From: Yponomeuta sedellus
Lineage: Eukaryota > Arthropoda > Insecta > Lepidoptera > Yponomeutidae
Length of the DNA stretch: 64,000 nt
Direction of reading: 5' to 3'
NCBI GenBank assembly: GCA_934045075.1
Contig: OW203721.1
Coordinates: forward strand, 3,173,997 to 3,237,996
The number at the start of each line of letters is the position of its first letter. Within the stretch, counting starts at the first letter, position 1. Positions 22,603-34,734 of this stretch are shown one piece after another. The position numbers and the translations under genes are program-made. The notes below the pieces were generated by a model. That model was not told where the DNA came from. It saw nothing but the letters and a program-made list of their open reading frames with translations, and searched no databases.

Positions 22603-22813
22603 ATGTATGTAGGTATGTATGTATGTATGTATGTATGTATGTATGTATGTATGTATGTATGTATGTATGTATGTATGTATGTATGTATGTATGTATGTAT
22701 GTATGTATGTATGTATGTATGTATGTATGTATGTATGTATGTATGTATGTATGTATGTATGTATGTATGTATGTATGTATGTATGTATGTATGTATTTAT
22801 GTATGTATGTATG
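22603..22813. repeat. (GTAT)n microsatellite, about 52 units
   Basis: Nearly pure tetranucleotide array with two visible deviations (an extra AGG near 22,611 and a T for G near 22,797). It begins exactly at the 3' end of an RTE LINE whose other copies end in TATGTATG. Confidence 0.95.
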
Positions 22814-23204
22814 GAAAGAAGAAGAATTAGGCGACTTAATTCCTCATTTTACACATTGCAGTAGCTTAGAAAGTTCCGCGATATGCAATAGATGACGCCA
22901 TTTTTGTAGATAACAATAACGTGAATACTAATACGCTTCGGCTTCATTTAGTGTTATAGCTCCAATGTACATAAAATGTGGCAATACTTTAGGTTGAAGA
23001 TTGTCTGGAAGAGATCACTTATAGTGATAAGGCCGCCGTCTGTACTCTTATTTAAAGACATACCTGTGTAATTTCCCTTTTTATGTACAGTAAAGTGTTC
23101 TCTATCTATCGGTCTATCTATCTTTAAATGCCACTTTGGATTTTTCTAAAAAGATTCCTATCTTAGAGCTTGTGATATTCGAGTCACACATTACATTTGT
23201 CGTC
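22814..23204. other. Intron of Ets65A, no feature recognised
   Basis: No gene or repeat recognised, apart from a short TCTATCTATC run near 23,101-23,121. Confidence 0.5.
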
Positions 23205-23420
23205 AGGCTATACTAGTCCACTGCTTCCAGTGGACATAGCCCTCCCCTAAAGAGCGCCACGTTGTGCTTTATGCTACATAGGGGGTTATGCCCATAATCA
23301 TCAGCTGGGCATGCGGGTTGGGGATCGCAGTTCGGTGGAATTGTAATGCAGGGGGTGCTGCTGCCCACCCCCCGGTTTGTGTCCCTTAGACGCCTTTTGT
23401 GACACCCGCGGAAAGAATTG
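23205..23420 (-). repeat. LINE/SINE tail containing the hAT empty site
   Basis: Minus strand: 'CCCGCGG' and 'CCGGGGGGTGGGCAGCAGC', then 'CACCGAACTGCGATCCCC' and 'GTCCACTGGAAGCAGTGGAC'. It matches the two sides of the hAT insertion at 41,751-43,201 but is uninterrupted. It lies about 100 bp upstream of the ETS-domain exon. Confidence 0.8.
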
Positions 23421-23487
23421 GGTTGGTGCTATTCTCTAGGCCGACACCACACACATTACATTGTAGTTCTTTAAAATAAATATCTGA

Positions 23488-24809
<1,322 letters not shown>

Positions 24810-25018
24810 ATACTACTACGACAAGAATATTATGACCAAAGTGCATGGGAAAAGGTATGCCTACAAGTTCGACTTTCAAGGCCTGGCCGCGGCCACGCAA
24901 CCGGCGGCAAGCGATCCAGCCTACAAATACCAGAGCGATCTCTTCATGAGCTCGTACCACCACAGCGCGAAACTCTCCACTTTCATGGCCCCACATGCGG
25001 CGATGCCGACCTCCACAG
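24810..25018 (+). CDS. Ets65A: Ets65A, exon completing ETS domain
   Basis: Completes codon AG|A and reads [20 protein letters not shown], then [12 protein letters not shown] and a less conserved tail containing [17 protein letters not shown] and [12 protein letters not shown]. This is the second half of recognition helix 3 with the wing, followed by the ERG/FLI1-type C-terminal region ('YKY.SDL' also occurs in vertebrate ERG). The acceptor is TTTCTAACGCAG|A and the donor ACAG|GTAACT, leaving one base of a codon. The GLAAATQPA segment supports Ets65A over other fly ETS paralogues, based on recall of that protein. Confidence 0.94.
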
Positions 25019-25182
25019 GTAACTATGGTCTCTGTGATTTCGAAACTGCTCTGTTAAATTATCTCGAGAAGTACGACCAAACTTTATAGCTTATCTTGAA
25101 CTTGATTTGAACATTGTGAAACAGACCCTTACAAAGACAAAGGGACTAAAGAAAAGTGCGTAAGTTAAAATTCAGAAATATC
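25019..25182 (+). other. Start of 5.6-kb Ets65A intron
   Basis: Reading through the donor gives a frame ending at 25,089, a possible alternative C-terminus by intron retention, but nothing supports its use. Confidence 0.4.
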
Positions 25183-25754
25183 AGCCAAGTGCGAGTTGGA
25201 CTCTCGCACGGAGGGTTCCGTTAACTATACTATATTAGACACAAAAATCGAAAAAACCCGCACTTATAGTAAATATGTATTTCATTCTGTTTTTAGTATT
25301 TGTTATTCTGATGATGATTGGCCTTTTTGCAACTACGTAATGAGATGATTTATGCAGCGTCCAGTGGTATCCTCACTCACACTAGATGGGTGAAGGGACC
25401 ACTCCGACGCTGTAGTGCCTGGGACATGGTTTTATAGCTGGTGTAGGCTTGCCCAGCACCTATACCATCCTGACAGCTTAGTCGGCCTAGCCCACAGGAA
25501 ACGCTAGTCAATACGTGCGGAGCCAACCTAGCCGCGGGTTTCCTCACGATGTTTTCCTTCACAAAAATGTACCGATGTTTTGTTATTATAGCGGCAATGG
25601 AAATCCATCATCCGTGAAAACTTCAACTGTTTAGTTATAACAATTCATAAAACATAGCCTGGTGACGGACAAACAGACGGATAGTGGAGCCTTAGTTGTT
25701 ACTAGTTGTTACTAACGAGGTCCCGTTAGAACTGTTAGGGTACGGAGCCCTAAT
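25183..25754 (+). repeat. 'GCCAAGTGCGAGT ... GGAGCCCTAA' element with nested SINE
   Basis: Same ends as the element at 13,770 (AGCCAAGTGCGAGTTGGACTC at the start, GGGTACGGAGCCCTAAT at the end). A minus-strand family B SINE interrupts it at 25,313-25,565. Confidence 0.65.
25313..25565 (-). repeat. tRNA-headed SINE, family B, 5'-truncated
   Basis: Minus-strand copy, plus strand 'GGCCTTTTTGCAACTACGTA' to 'GGGTTTCCTCACGATGTTTT'. The tRNA head is missing. Confidence 0.82.
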
Positions 25755-25797
25755 AAAATACAATTAATTAAAGGACAATTAAATATACCACTAGTTT

Positions 25798-25995
25798 GAC
25801 AGTCTCTGTGACGCAGCGGTAGTGCATCTGCCTACCATTTGAGAGGTCCCGGGTTCGAACCCCGACTTGGGACACAAAACCCCCACGTCTTGGATGTTTA
25901 CATGTTTGTGATGTCACTGTTTCTGGTTCCCACGACACAGGGTATGCCAGTGTGGGGCCAGAATCAATGTATGTCCCTGTATGTATATGTTATGT
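25798..25995 (+). repeat. tRNA-headed SINE, family C
   Basis: Head CTGTGACGCAGCGGTAGTGC and GGTTCGAACCCC, body and tail to 'GTCCCTGTATGTATATG'. Confidence 0.85.
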
Positions 25996-26064
25996 TTTTT
26001 GCCCGCAAATATTGAGAATCATTATACTACTAGTTTTCTGAAAAATATTATAAATAATACAGAG

Positions 26065-26210
26065 AATATTGTAAAGAGGTTCGAAATTTCGCTGATGCCG
26101 GCACTTGCCCATTAGCTCAGTTGGGAGAGCGCTCGTACGGTTAGCCAGAGGGTCGCGGGTTCGAGTCCCAGCATGGGCGGAATTTTTAGCCTCTAAATAG
26201 GTGTTTACAA
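26065..26210 (+). repeat. tRNA-headed SINE, family A
   Basis: Complete copy with GCCCATTAGCTCAGTTGGGA, GGGTTCGAGTCCC and the 'AATTTTTAGCCTCTAAATAGG' tail. Confidence 0.84.
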
Positions 26211-26214
26211 ATAA

Positions 26215-26415
26215 AATTAAACAATATTTACATACAGGCACATCCATTGCTAATGGCCCTACACTAAGATACCCTATGTCGTGGGAACCAGAAACAACGA
26301 CATCACAAACTGAAACGACCTGGGGTTTTTTTTGTCCCCAGCCGGAGTTCGAACCCGAGACCTCTTGCATGGTAGGCAGATGCGCTACGCCACCGCTACG
26401 CCACAGAGGTCGACA
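26215..26415 (-). repeat. tRNA-headed SINE, family C
   Basis: Minus-strand copy directly after the family A SINE, with B-box GGTTCGAACTCC and head TGTGGCGTAGCGGTGGCG. Confidence 0.83.
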
Positions 26416-27200
26416 TATTAGGTGCCTCTCGAGATAAATAACATGCTGCGGTATTTTTTCCCGATAGTACTTTTTGCTATAAGCTGCGAATGTACTGCGA
26501 ATTCCATGATAGTCATCCGACACCGCATATTAGTTGTAGGAATGCTGAAAGCACTTTGAAATAGGATTTTTCGAAACAGAAAAACATCACAGTTGTAGTA
26601 AACTTCCGACCTTTCGTGAAATAGGTTCCAAATCCACGCATTGGGGAAAAATTATAATTTATCAACACTTTTCTTTTTAGGTTACCCATAATACAGTTTT
26701 ATTGTTTGTGGATCAGGGACTATCTTTGTATACCTACTTTTAAAAGAATTTTTTATAAAGATAAAAATAAAATATTTGTATAACAAATCGATGTACTCAC
26801 GCCGAACGAAACAGCTATTTATTAAAGGCACAGAGATAGATTATGTAGAAAAAGTACATAGGCAATTTTTTATCCCTGAAAAATCGATGTTTTTTGTCAT
26901 TTACAGTATTTATAAAAAAATGTAGAAAGTGACATAAAAAGATTTGGCTCGGTCAATACTAACAGAAGTTTCGCGACCTGGCTGGAGCTGGCTGAAGGTA
27001 TATACCTAAGCGTCTAATGACTTTCAAAATCGTTTGTGCAGGTTGGTGTAGTGTCCAAATTTCATACGTACATGTTCAAAAGTTGAAAAAATATTTTAAT
27101 ACTACTAATATACGGTTTACTCCACTTTGAATTTAAAACATTGTTATGTTTATACTAAAAAACCCCTTATGTCTGATTTAAGAAGATGATGGCGAATGAT
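26416..27200. other. Ets65A intron, no feature recognised
   Basis: AT-rich. No exon signal. Confidence 0.5.
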
Positions 27201-27818
27201 GATGAATGAATGAATGAATGAATGAATGAATGAATGAATGAATGAATGAATGAATGAATGAATGAATGAATGAATGAATGAATGAATGAATGAATGAATG
27301 AATGAATGAATGAATGAATGAATGAATGAATGAATGAATGAATGAATGAATGAATGAATGAATGAATGAATGAATGAATGAATGAATGAATGAATGAATG
27401 AATGAATGAATGAATGAATGAATGAATGAATGAATGAATGAATGAATGAATGAATGAATGAATGAATGAATGAATGAATGAATGAATGAATGAATGAATG
27501 AATGAATGAATGAATGAATGAATGAATGAATGAATGAATGAATGAATGAATGAATGAATGAATGAATGAATGAATGAATGAATGAATGAATGAATGAATG
27601 AATGAATGAATGAATGAATGAATGAATGAATGAATGAATGAATGAATGAATGAATGACTGAATGAATGAATGAATGAATGAATGAATGAATGAATGAATG
27701 AATGAATGAATGAATGAATGAATGAATGAATGAATGAATGAATGAATGAATGAATGAATGAATGAATGAATGAATGAATGAATGAATGAATGAATGAATG
27801 AATGAATGAATGAATGAA
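27201..27818. repeat. (AATG)n microsatellite, about 154 units
   Basis: Almost perfectly pure 618-bp array; the only interruption that I see is a single C near 27,658. The resulting 'HSFI' repeat frame on the minus strand is an artefact. An RTE LINE fragment follows 22 bp later. Confidence 0.95.
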
Positions 27819-27835
27819 ATTATACCCATGTAAGA

Positions 27836-27975
27836 GTCATCGACATCGTGAGGGTTGCGGGTCAGAGATGGATCAGGTTAGCACAGGACTGTGAGGAATG
27901 GCGCAATAAAAAGGAGGCCTATGCCCAGCAGTGGGTTGATGTGGGCTGATTATAGATATAGATAGATATAGAAGA
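27836..27975 (+). repeat. RTE-type LINE 3' end with ATAGAT tail
   Basis: Reads DIVRVAGQRWIRLAQDCEEW and AYAQQWVDVG, then a stop and (ATAGAT)n. A 5'-truncated second copy of the element at 6,700. Confidence 0.84.
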
Positions 27976-29465
27976 GTCATTTAAGATATGAACACACAGA
28001 CCTCGAGACAAACCACTTATGGTTGTGCAATATATCTATCTATCTAAACTGTACCTTATTATGTAAACCTAAAAAAAAAATCCATTGCCAAAATAAAAAT
28101 AAATATTTTTTTCTTTCTGACTAATTAGTAAAAATAACATCGGGGATCCAGACTTTTGATTAGCAGCACTGAAATTTGGATCCCCGACTCCCTAGCCCCA
28201 ACTCCAACAGTAAAAAAGCTACTTTCGTCCCCTTACCCGTATCTCCCGATTTTCACCCGCGCGGTATCGCCGGCTATCCCGATTTGGTACCGAAAGTGTA
28301 ATCTGCATTTCTCGATGCTAATGTACGTGTCGACGCGTATCCCTAGGTAAATATTGTCCGTGTACTCGACTTGCCGTGTCACCGTCAGTGGCACGTCTCT
28401 TGACTTAATGGGGTAGGCAGGGACACCGGCGGGCGCCGGCTAACACTGCACGCGGGAGGGCATATCGCGAAATGGTTATTCAAACGTAAAAAACCATATT
28501 AACCATTTTTAATTTACGTCACATTAGAAATAACGTGACCAATCACGACATCGTTAAACCGCCATCTTTATAAACGACATAAAGATGACAAAATGTCTAT
28601 GTTATGTCTCGCGTACCGTGAGGAAACCATTGTAAGGAAACCTGAGGGACTTAGGTGTGGAAATGACTGAAACCTTGAAATTGCCAATCAGCGGTGAGCA
28701 GCGGTGAGTGGCAATGAAATATAATAATAATAATATTTTATTTCAGATAAATCAAAATCCATATTAAAAATAACACATTATAAAAGTGGAAAATAAAATG
28801 TATTAAATTAAACAATAAAAGGTGCATTAATTTTTACTAATAGACCCCATCTCGTTTCGGAGAGTGTATGTTCAGTGTCTCAGAAACGCCCCGTCGATAC
28901 GCTCAACTACCGCCCGCACCATTAAGCTATTACTCTTTTTAGCTAATACTCTCTTTTTATAGGCTACATAAATACGAGTTGCTGCCCACAACTTCGTTCG
29001 CGAAGGATAGGATAGAATAGAAAATATTTATTTGTCAACGAAGTGTTACAATAATTACTTAATCTTAGAAGAAATTTTGACAGGTTCGAATTTTTCACGG
29101 ATAAAAAGTAGTAGGTATATGTGCTGTCCCAGACTATAATCCATCTCGTTGCCGAATTATATCCCATCCGCACAGCAGTTTTGGCGTGATTGAGTAACAA
29201 ACATGCATACATATATATAAACTTTCACGTTTATAATATTATTAAGAAGTAAGGTGAAATAACATTAGGAGCGACCCGGAGCTGGCGCCGCCAAAAAAAT
29301 CATAGAAATGTTTTTTTTTTTTCAAAAAGCGAAACATAACAATAAATCTGGTGATAAGAATATTTTTTTAATTAAAACCGGTCGTACTGTCTAAGACCTA
29401 CGATATCAATGTAAAGCGAACCTTTTTGCCAAACCTGATTTGAAGTCTGTAGGTCTAAGTTAATG
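27976..29465. other. Ets65A intron, no gene recognised
   Basis: Contains a GC-richer patch at 28,141-28,360, bracketed by 'GGGGATCCAGA' and 'TTTGGATCCCC'. No supported exon. Confidence 0.45.
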
Positions 29466-29665
29466 TATAGTCTGTTAGCTTTTAGAATATACCTCGGGCT
29501 CTAGAGTAGGCTTCGGTTTCGCCAATTTTCGCCGATTTTCGTAGTGATGATTGAGTTCTGATTTCAAAATTAAGTGTCATATTAGTTCCGATATTTCTAT
29601 TACACGAATATATGCAATTCTATCCGATAGTAGCCGAGGTATATTCTAAAAGCTAACAGACTATA
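29466..29665. mobile_element. MITE with 32-bp terminal inverted repeats
   Basis: Starts TATAGTCTGTTAGCTTTTAG and ends CTAAAAGCTAACAGACTATA. The inverted arms extend through AATATACCTCGG. No coding capacity. The second copy, at 34,048, has its own insertion. Confidence 0.88.
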
Positions 29666-29726
29666 TCTCCCTAGGTTTATGTAAGTTTATTATAGTAATT
29701 CACTTAAACTTTCGTAAGCACAACAC

Positions 29727-29823
29727 ATTGTAGACTTTTAGTCCGGATCTACTTACGAACCTGGTCGGACTTTTCCGATATAACAACACCCGTAATTAGG
29801 TCCGGACTAAAAGTCTACAATAG
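29727..29823. mobile_element. Short palindromic element
   Basis: Arms TTGTAGACTTTTAGTCCGGA and TCCGGACTAAAAGTCTACAA enclose about 50 bp. A MITE-like fold-back. Confidence 0.78.
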
Positions 29824-30636
29824 TATTTCACCTTCTTTTCCTGCACTACCCTTTGCCAGTTTCTTCAACACCAAAGGTTTCCTGGAAGAGATTCTTTCAT
29901 TCTTTCACTTTTCATTCATCCTTTGATGGCGCTTCTACCGTCTATGATAGATATCGTCTACGTTATTTCACGAGAGGCCCTCAGCCTGGGAGTGCTATCG
30001 ACTGAAAGTGAATGCAAACATACAACTAATATGCGGGACCGTTTCGCCAGCGAATTGTGCTATTTATTCAGTGCCGTGCGAATTTATTTGCGCCTAGAAC
30101 CTATCATGACTACACAAGTATCTGCGTTGTTTGACTTACCTCTTGAGATCTCTTATAACTTAGGTACATAGCACAAGAAAGCGCGTCTATCTTCGCTGTT
30201 TTAGTAGATTAATCGAGCCTTTATAACGAGTATTTAATCTTGGTGGCTTAGCAATGTGACTTCAGCAGTTAAGCACTTTCTATTGATGAATAAAACTTAT
30301 GCTGAGCCAACAAGTTTAATGCGGAACGCAACGTATCAAACTCCATATATAGTTTTCTGCACTCCGTCTCACTCGACATAGTTCAACGGAGTAGTACAGA
30401 GGGCTAATTGCAGACTTTGATACTTGCTCAAGCGTGGGTCTGTTATTTAGGCTTTAAGCTCATACACACAATACAATATCCCTTAATCGTAATAGAATTC
30501 TTTGAGGCTTTACACTCGCAAACAAATCACCACAAAACTTTCACCCCATTGTTCCTTAAGGCCAGACCCAGGCCTAGCTTGCCGAGAGCGAGGCCGACAG
30601 CCGGCCTCGCTACAAGGGCTGACCGCTTTGTTGCAG
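29824..30636 (+). other. End of Ets65A intron
   Basis: No repeat recognised. Open frames here read into the terminal exon but are not in a splice-supported register. Confidence 0.5.
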
Positions 30637-30761
30637 CCTCAATATTCCCGTCGGCCTCCTGGAGCAACTGGGGCGGCGGGGGCAGCAACCTGTACTCGCC
30701 CCACTCGATGGCGCCGCCCCACGTGACGTCACACCTGGGCACCTACCCTCACTACGCATGA
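30637..30761 (+). CDS. Ets65A: Ets65A, terminal coding exon
   Basis: The acceptor CTTTGTTGCAG|CC joins in phase with the one-base overhang of the previous exon (G|CC = Ala). The encoded tail is SIFPSASWSNWGGGGSNLYS, then a Pro/His-rich stretch ending HVTSHLGTYPHYA and a TGA. ERG/FLI1 proteins end in a similar S(H/S)xxSHLG(T/S)YY tail, so the C-terminus is convincing. The exon is markedly GC-rich compared with the intron. From the microexon to the stop, the four exons encode 190 residues. A possible polyadenylation signal lies at 30,938. Confidence 0.92.
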
Positions 30762-30937
30762 CCTGCCATCTAAGCAGCGGACGCCACTGGCTGAGGCCCC
30801 GGGCCCCCGCAGGTCGCTCCATCGCGCGCAGCTTGAGTGGCCTCGAAAGAGGGTAATTCTCTAAAAATAACATCGAAATCAATGACATTGGGTAAAACTA
30901 CAGTGCGCACTCAAGTTCGGTTCTCTAGGTCGGTATT

Positions 30938-30943
30938 AATAAA
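30938..30943 (+). terminator. Possible Ets65A poly(A) signal
   Basis: AATAAA 177 bp after the stop codon. Another lies at 31,203. Which is used cannot be told from sequence. Confidence 0.4.
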
Positions 30944-31548
30944 GCGCTCTCACCTTTGAGATCGGTCTTGAGCCTTGAAGTTGTTCTTTTGTTTCGACCA
31001 GCGTCTTGAAAGCGATGGCGATCTCAGAGTTAAGAGCGTCTTATTAATACTGCACCAATTATTCTATGCCTGTTCTTTTTCTATGCCGTTTGAATTCCAG
31101 GAGCCTGCAAATTTTTATCTGACCACTAGTTGTCCGGCCAACGTTGTTTTGCATTAATTAGCCTTCGATCTATCCTCAGCCCAAAAATACACAAAAAAAG
31201 TTAATAAATATCATAATGAAAAATATTTATTGAGCAGAACAAATCATAACAGCTCTGTACAGCAAACTAAATTAACACTTGGTTTTTATACGAGTACATA
31301 AGATACGAGTATATGTTCAGCAGAGGACTGACACTGCCTGGTTAATATGATGATAATGAAAGGCCACTGGAGTCAAAACTGGATAGAATCAGAATACGTC
31401 TTGGCGCGGTGAGCCATCCACAAGTTTCCCTCGACATTTTGTATCGTCTAAGCCTGTAGTGAAATGTCTATTCGGTTTCGAGGCCACTGAAGTTGCGCGA
31501 CAAAGGTGCCAAGAAACTTGCTCGATTTTGCGGTCACAATGTTTTCTG

Positions 31549-31716
31549 CACAAATTCACAAAGCTCTCCATAGATGGCGCTTATAGACGTTCACATACAA
31601 GATCAGGGACACGTCTGTCAAATTTTTGCTCAGCACAGATTTTGGCAGCCGTATTACGGTTCTTCTATGGCCACGCCTGTGAGCGCCATCTATGATTTTT
31701 TTTGTGAATTTGTGGT
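31549..31716. mobile_element. MITE-like inverted repeat
   Basis: Outer arms CACAAATTCACAAA and TTTGTGAATTTGTG and inner arms ATAGATGGCGCT and AGCGCCATCTAT are in mirrored order. About 168 bp with no coding capacity. Confidence 0.78.
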
Positions 31717-31786
31717 GAAATTGACCAAAATCAAGCAAATCGACGGACACCATTTTCCCTCTCGCTAGGTACTCGTATAGTACCAC

Positions 31787-32395
31787 CTAACTACTTAGGC
31801 GATCGAACGAGTTACCGCAAAGACTAGTCTAACCAAAATTTTAAATCTCTGTAAATAGTACTCTTGTATAAGTAGAATTATTTATTTGTTTAGGTTTCGA
31901 ATAATTGAATTTTATTGATTGTAATATAACAAGAAAATGGGTGAGTAGTCAATAATGTAAAAAGTTGCTTTTTGCAATAACAATTCGGGTGTCGGGGTGA
32001 TGGGGTTTGTGTTAATTTTTCTATGCCCTTCTATGTTTAGTAACGATTTGTATGACGCCATCGGAAATGCTGAAAAAACGTTATTGCAAAAACATAACTT
32101 TGTGAATTCCTATGTACTACAAGCTCGAGAAAAAAAAATAAGTCGCAAGTCGACGTTTTTATCAGTCGAAAGTTAGTTTAATGAATGTCTAATATATCAA
32201 ATTAATGACTAATGAATGGTGATATTATATTCAGTATTAATCTGTAAAATATTTTAACTAAGACAGGTGAAATGACCGAATTTTAAAGAAAAATCTTTTA
32301 ATAACAACCTTGTGTATAGATAGAAGGTTGTTTGTGTGTATTTTTTGTTGGTCTTCAATTAAATTCTGAAATGGGTCTTTGAAACAGATCTGCGT
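31787..32395. other. No gene seen
   Basis: AT-rich intergenic sequence with no supported feature. Confidence 0.5.
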
Positions 32396-32618
32396 CTCGA
32401 TTATGTAACTTTCCACGTACCTATACATCTGTGTTCGAAAGCGGAATGTTTACTTAGCTCTGCCGTATAGATACGAGGCGTAAAATGTATCACACATAGG
32501 AGATTTCAGTGGACGTCTTATGGGTGACAGTAATATTGGGCCACCCAATTGAACGAAGTCCAGTAGGCATTTTGTTTTTGCACACAGATGTATACGTGGA
32601 AAAATACATAATCAAGGC
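32396..32618. mobile_element. MITE-like inverted repeat
   Basis: Imperfect arms of about 35 bp: TTATGTAACTTTCCACGTA...CATCTGTG at the left and CACAGATGTATACGTGGAAA...CATAATC at the right. Confidence 0.72.
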
Positions 32619-33001
32619 ACTGTACTTGATGCAACGCTCTTCCGCTCTACCGTAGATGACTTCTACATAATATGTGAACTCAGCGCGATAACATGCTACC
32701 CATAGTTATATATTGAACTGGTCTAATCGCGATTCGCGATCGCGATAAAAGTGCCTACCCAACGAGTACCCTCACTACAATAATTGACTGTACTCGACAC
32801 TTCAGTTTACCCGTGACCATAGCAACGTCGTTGAACTGTCAGGGATTAGAGCAACTACGTTTTTCCTAAATAATCGCATTTAGACCCGTTTGATTCATGA
32901 CTATGTATCAGCATCGAGTTCTAAAGAAACGGGCTACCCACCTAATGCTAAATAAGTATAGTTAGTGGTTGACGTTTTTGCAAAAACATATCATGTAAAA
33001 C

Positions 33002-33900
33002 TGGCCACGTGCGGAGAGTTGAGCCACGCGCTGTGTAGGGTTCCGTAGAGTCACAGGTTTTCTGCCTCTTTTGAACCACTAACAACATCATCAAAGTAAT
33101 TTTTAATGGAATTTGTACGAATCTTCTCTTAACAAGTTGGTCGCCTATTACTCGTTTCCTTGTTTTCTAAAGTTTACTTAGCCGTGATCGTTTTTCTTTG
33201 AGGTTAATTATATGTGTTATTAGGATGAGTTTTTCACGTTTCTAAAATCAACCATTTAGGCAGGAGAGGGAGCGAGGCGCCTAATTCTAAGGAAAACATA
33301 ATTTTACGAATCCACCAAGGAGTAATACCCATACAAACGTAGTTAGCTTTTTTATGTTCAAACGACATGCTGGATAGCAATAAAACTTTTCCAATACGTT
33401 TAAAAAAAACAAAATGTTTTTATAGCCCTGTGAATAGTTTCTATGAAAAGTCTCATTGGGCTATAATTTCTTTTTTTTATTTTGTGGTTCTCAGTTATAT
33501 CAGCAGCTAGTGTTTAGTAAATAAAAATGAAAATGCGTTTGTATGTGAATTGTTCCTGGAGGCGCCGCCTCAAAGCTATATATTTCGCAAAGGGTTCCCT
33601 AAATATAAAAATGGTTGTCTTACTTTCACAATATTTTAAACGATCATTCTAAAAGTAACTTACACTATGGTGTAGGCCAGAAAAAAAAACATCATCTCTA
33701 ATTGCGTAGATATCCTATGGGAGTGTAAATATTTTCTCACATTTATTCCCACCGTTTTCATTTATTGGGCGTGATTAAAATGTATATCTATGGCAAAATT
33801 AAGTTTTCTAGTATTTGTCGTCTCTGTGCTAAGCTGCGGACAGGCAGATTCACGGACATGTCGAAACTATAAACGCCCCCTGTGCACTACGGAACCCTAG
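33002..33900 (+). repeat. Possible long 'GGCCACGTGCGGAG ... GGAACCCTAG' element
   Basis: The start (GTAGGGTTCCGTAG) and end (CACTACGGAACCCTAG) resemble the elements at 13,770 and 25,183, but the interior is longer and diverged. Tentative. Confidence 0.4.
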
Positions 33901-34047
33901 AAGATAATATGATTGTGTACCATTGGTGGTACTAGTTAGCACGGTGTCGCCCGAAACTGACGGCTTTGGCGACACCAATACCCTTATGACGACGCGAGTC
34001 GCGCTTTTCAACGCGTTCAAATATCGAATGTCGTGCCATTTCTAGAT
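33790..34047. repeat. Diverged repeat shared with 36,985-37,260
   Basis: Both copies contain TTCTAGT(A/T)TTTGTCG, ACGGTGTCGCC/ACGCTGTCGCC, GGCTTTGGCGACAC/GACTTTGGCGACAC and AAGTCGCG/GAGTCGCG. This copy is split by the MITE at 34,048, resuming at about 34,690 with TTGTCAAATTGTAGCGTATATT. Confidence 0.7.
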
Positions 34048-34684
34048 TATAGTCTGTTAGCTTTTAGAATATGATGATGATGATTGCTCCGACCGATTTC
34101 GGCCATGACGACCACTTTGACCCCTAATCAGATATATGGCGCTGGTGCGCTCGAAGATGGCTTATGTAGTCTATCTACGCGGCGAAACTCCGTGCACACT
34201 GAGGGCACGTGAGAATGCCGTTCTCATAGTTATATGTTATGGCAGCAGGTGGGCGAGCCTTTAACTGGTCGCGTTTGGTATCAAGGTCAGCTTTACGCTG
34301 AACCAAGAACTCACGTACTTGGCTGTTCACGATCCTGCGCTATTCTGGCCGCTATGCTGCCAAACGTTCCCAGCGGGAGGGCTCTATGTTGCATCTCTTC
34401 ATGTGTCGCTTTTGGACATGCTTGTACCGGAGGAGGGGACCGCCATGGTTCCGCTTGCCCTCCTCTAGTTTTAGAATATACCTTGGCTACTATCGGATAA
34501 AATCAGATATATTCGTGTAATACAAATATCGGAACTAATATGATACTTAATTTCACATAACTTTTCAAAATAGTGATGAAAATTTTTACACAGAGCAGGA
34601 AGTAGTATTACACTCGTGTGCTTTCGGCGTAAACCGAAGCCTACTCCAGAGCCCGAGGTATATTCTAAAAGCTAACAGACTATA
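34048..34684. mobile_element. Second MITE copy, split by a LINE
   Basis: The same TATAGTCTGTTAG ends as the MITE at 29,466. The element is interrupted at 34,073-34,468. Removing the insert and one copy of TTTTAGAATAT gives a MITE of about 230 bp. Confidence 0.85.
34073..34468 (-). mobile_element. 5'-truncated LINE with C2H2-like C-terminus
   Basis: Flanked by an 11-bp target duplication, TTTTAGAATAT, at 34,062 and 34,469. On the minus strand it ends in (ATC)n. Its translation, with stops, includes [38 protein letters not shown] and HLRAHQ. This looks like a LINE ORF2 tail with a terminal C2H2 finger. Dead copy. Confidence 0.8.
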
Positions 34685-34734
34685 CATTGTTGTCAAATTG
34701 TAGCGTATATTATGGACAGATTCCAAAACGCTAC

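Noticed and set aside
22603..22895. Three overlapping MYVC-repeat frames
   Set aside because: Translation of the (GTAT)n array in different registers; not genes.
27167..27829. A 220-codon minus-strand frame of repeating HSFI
   Set aside because: It is only the translation of the (AATG)n microsatellite. The repeat has no stop in this frame.
30408..30636. Open frame running into the last Ets65A exon
   Set aside because: The part before 30,637 lacks similarity, and the splice acceptor there restores phase with the ETS exon.
30724..30731. TGACGTCA near the Ets65A C-terminus as a CRE site
   Set aside because: It falls within conserved codons (HVTSH) and is explained by coding constraint.
31459..31786. 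Overlapping frames on both strands
   Set aside because: They are produced by the MITE at 31,549-31,716 and its flanks.
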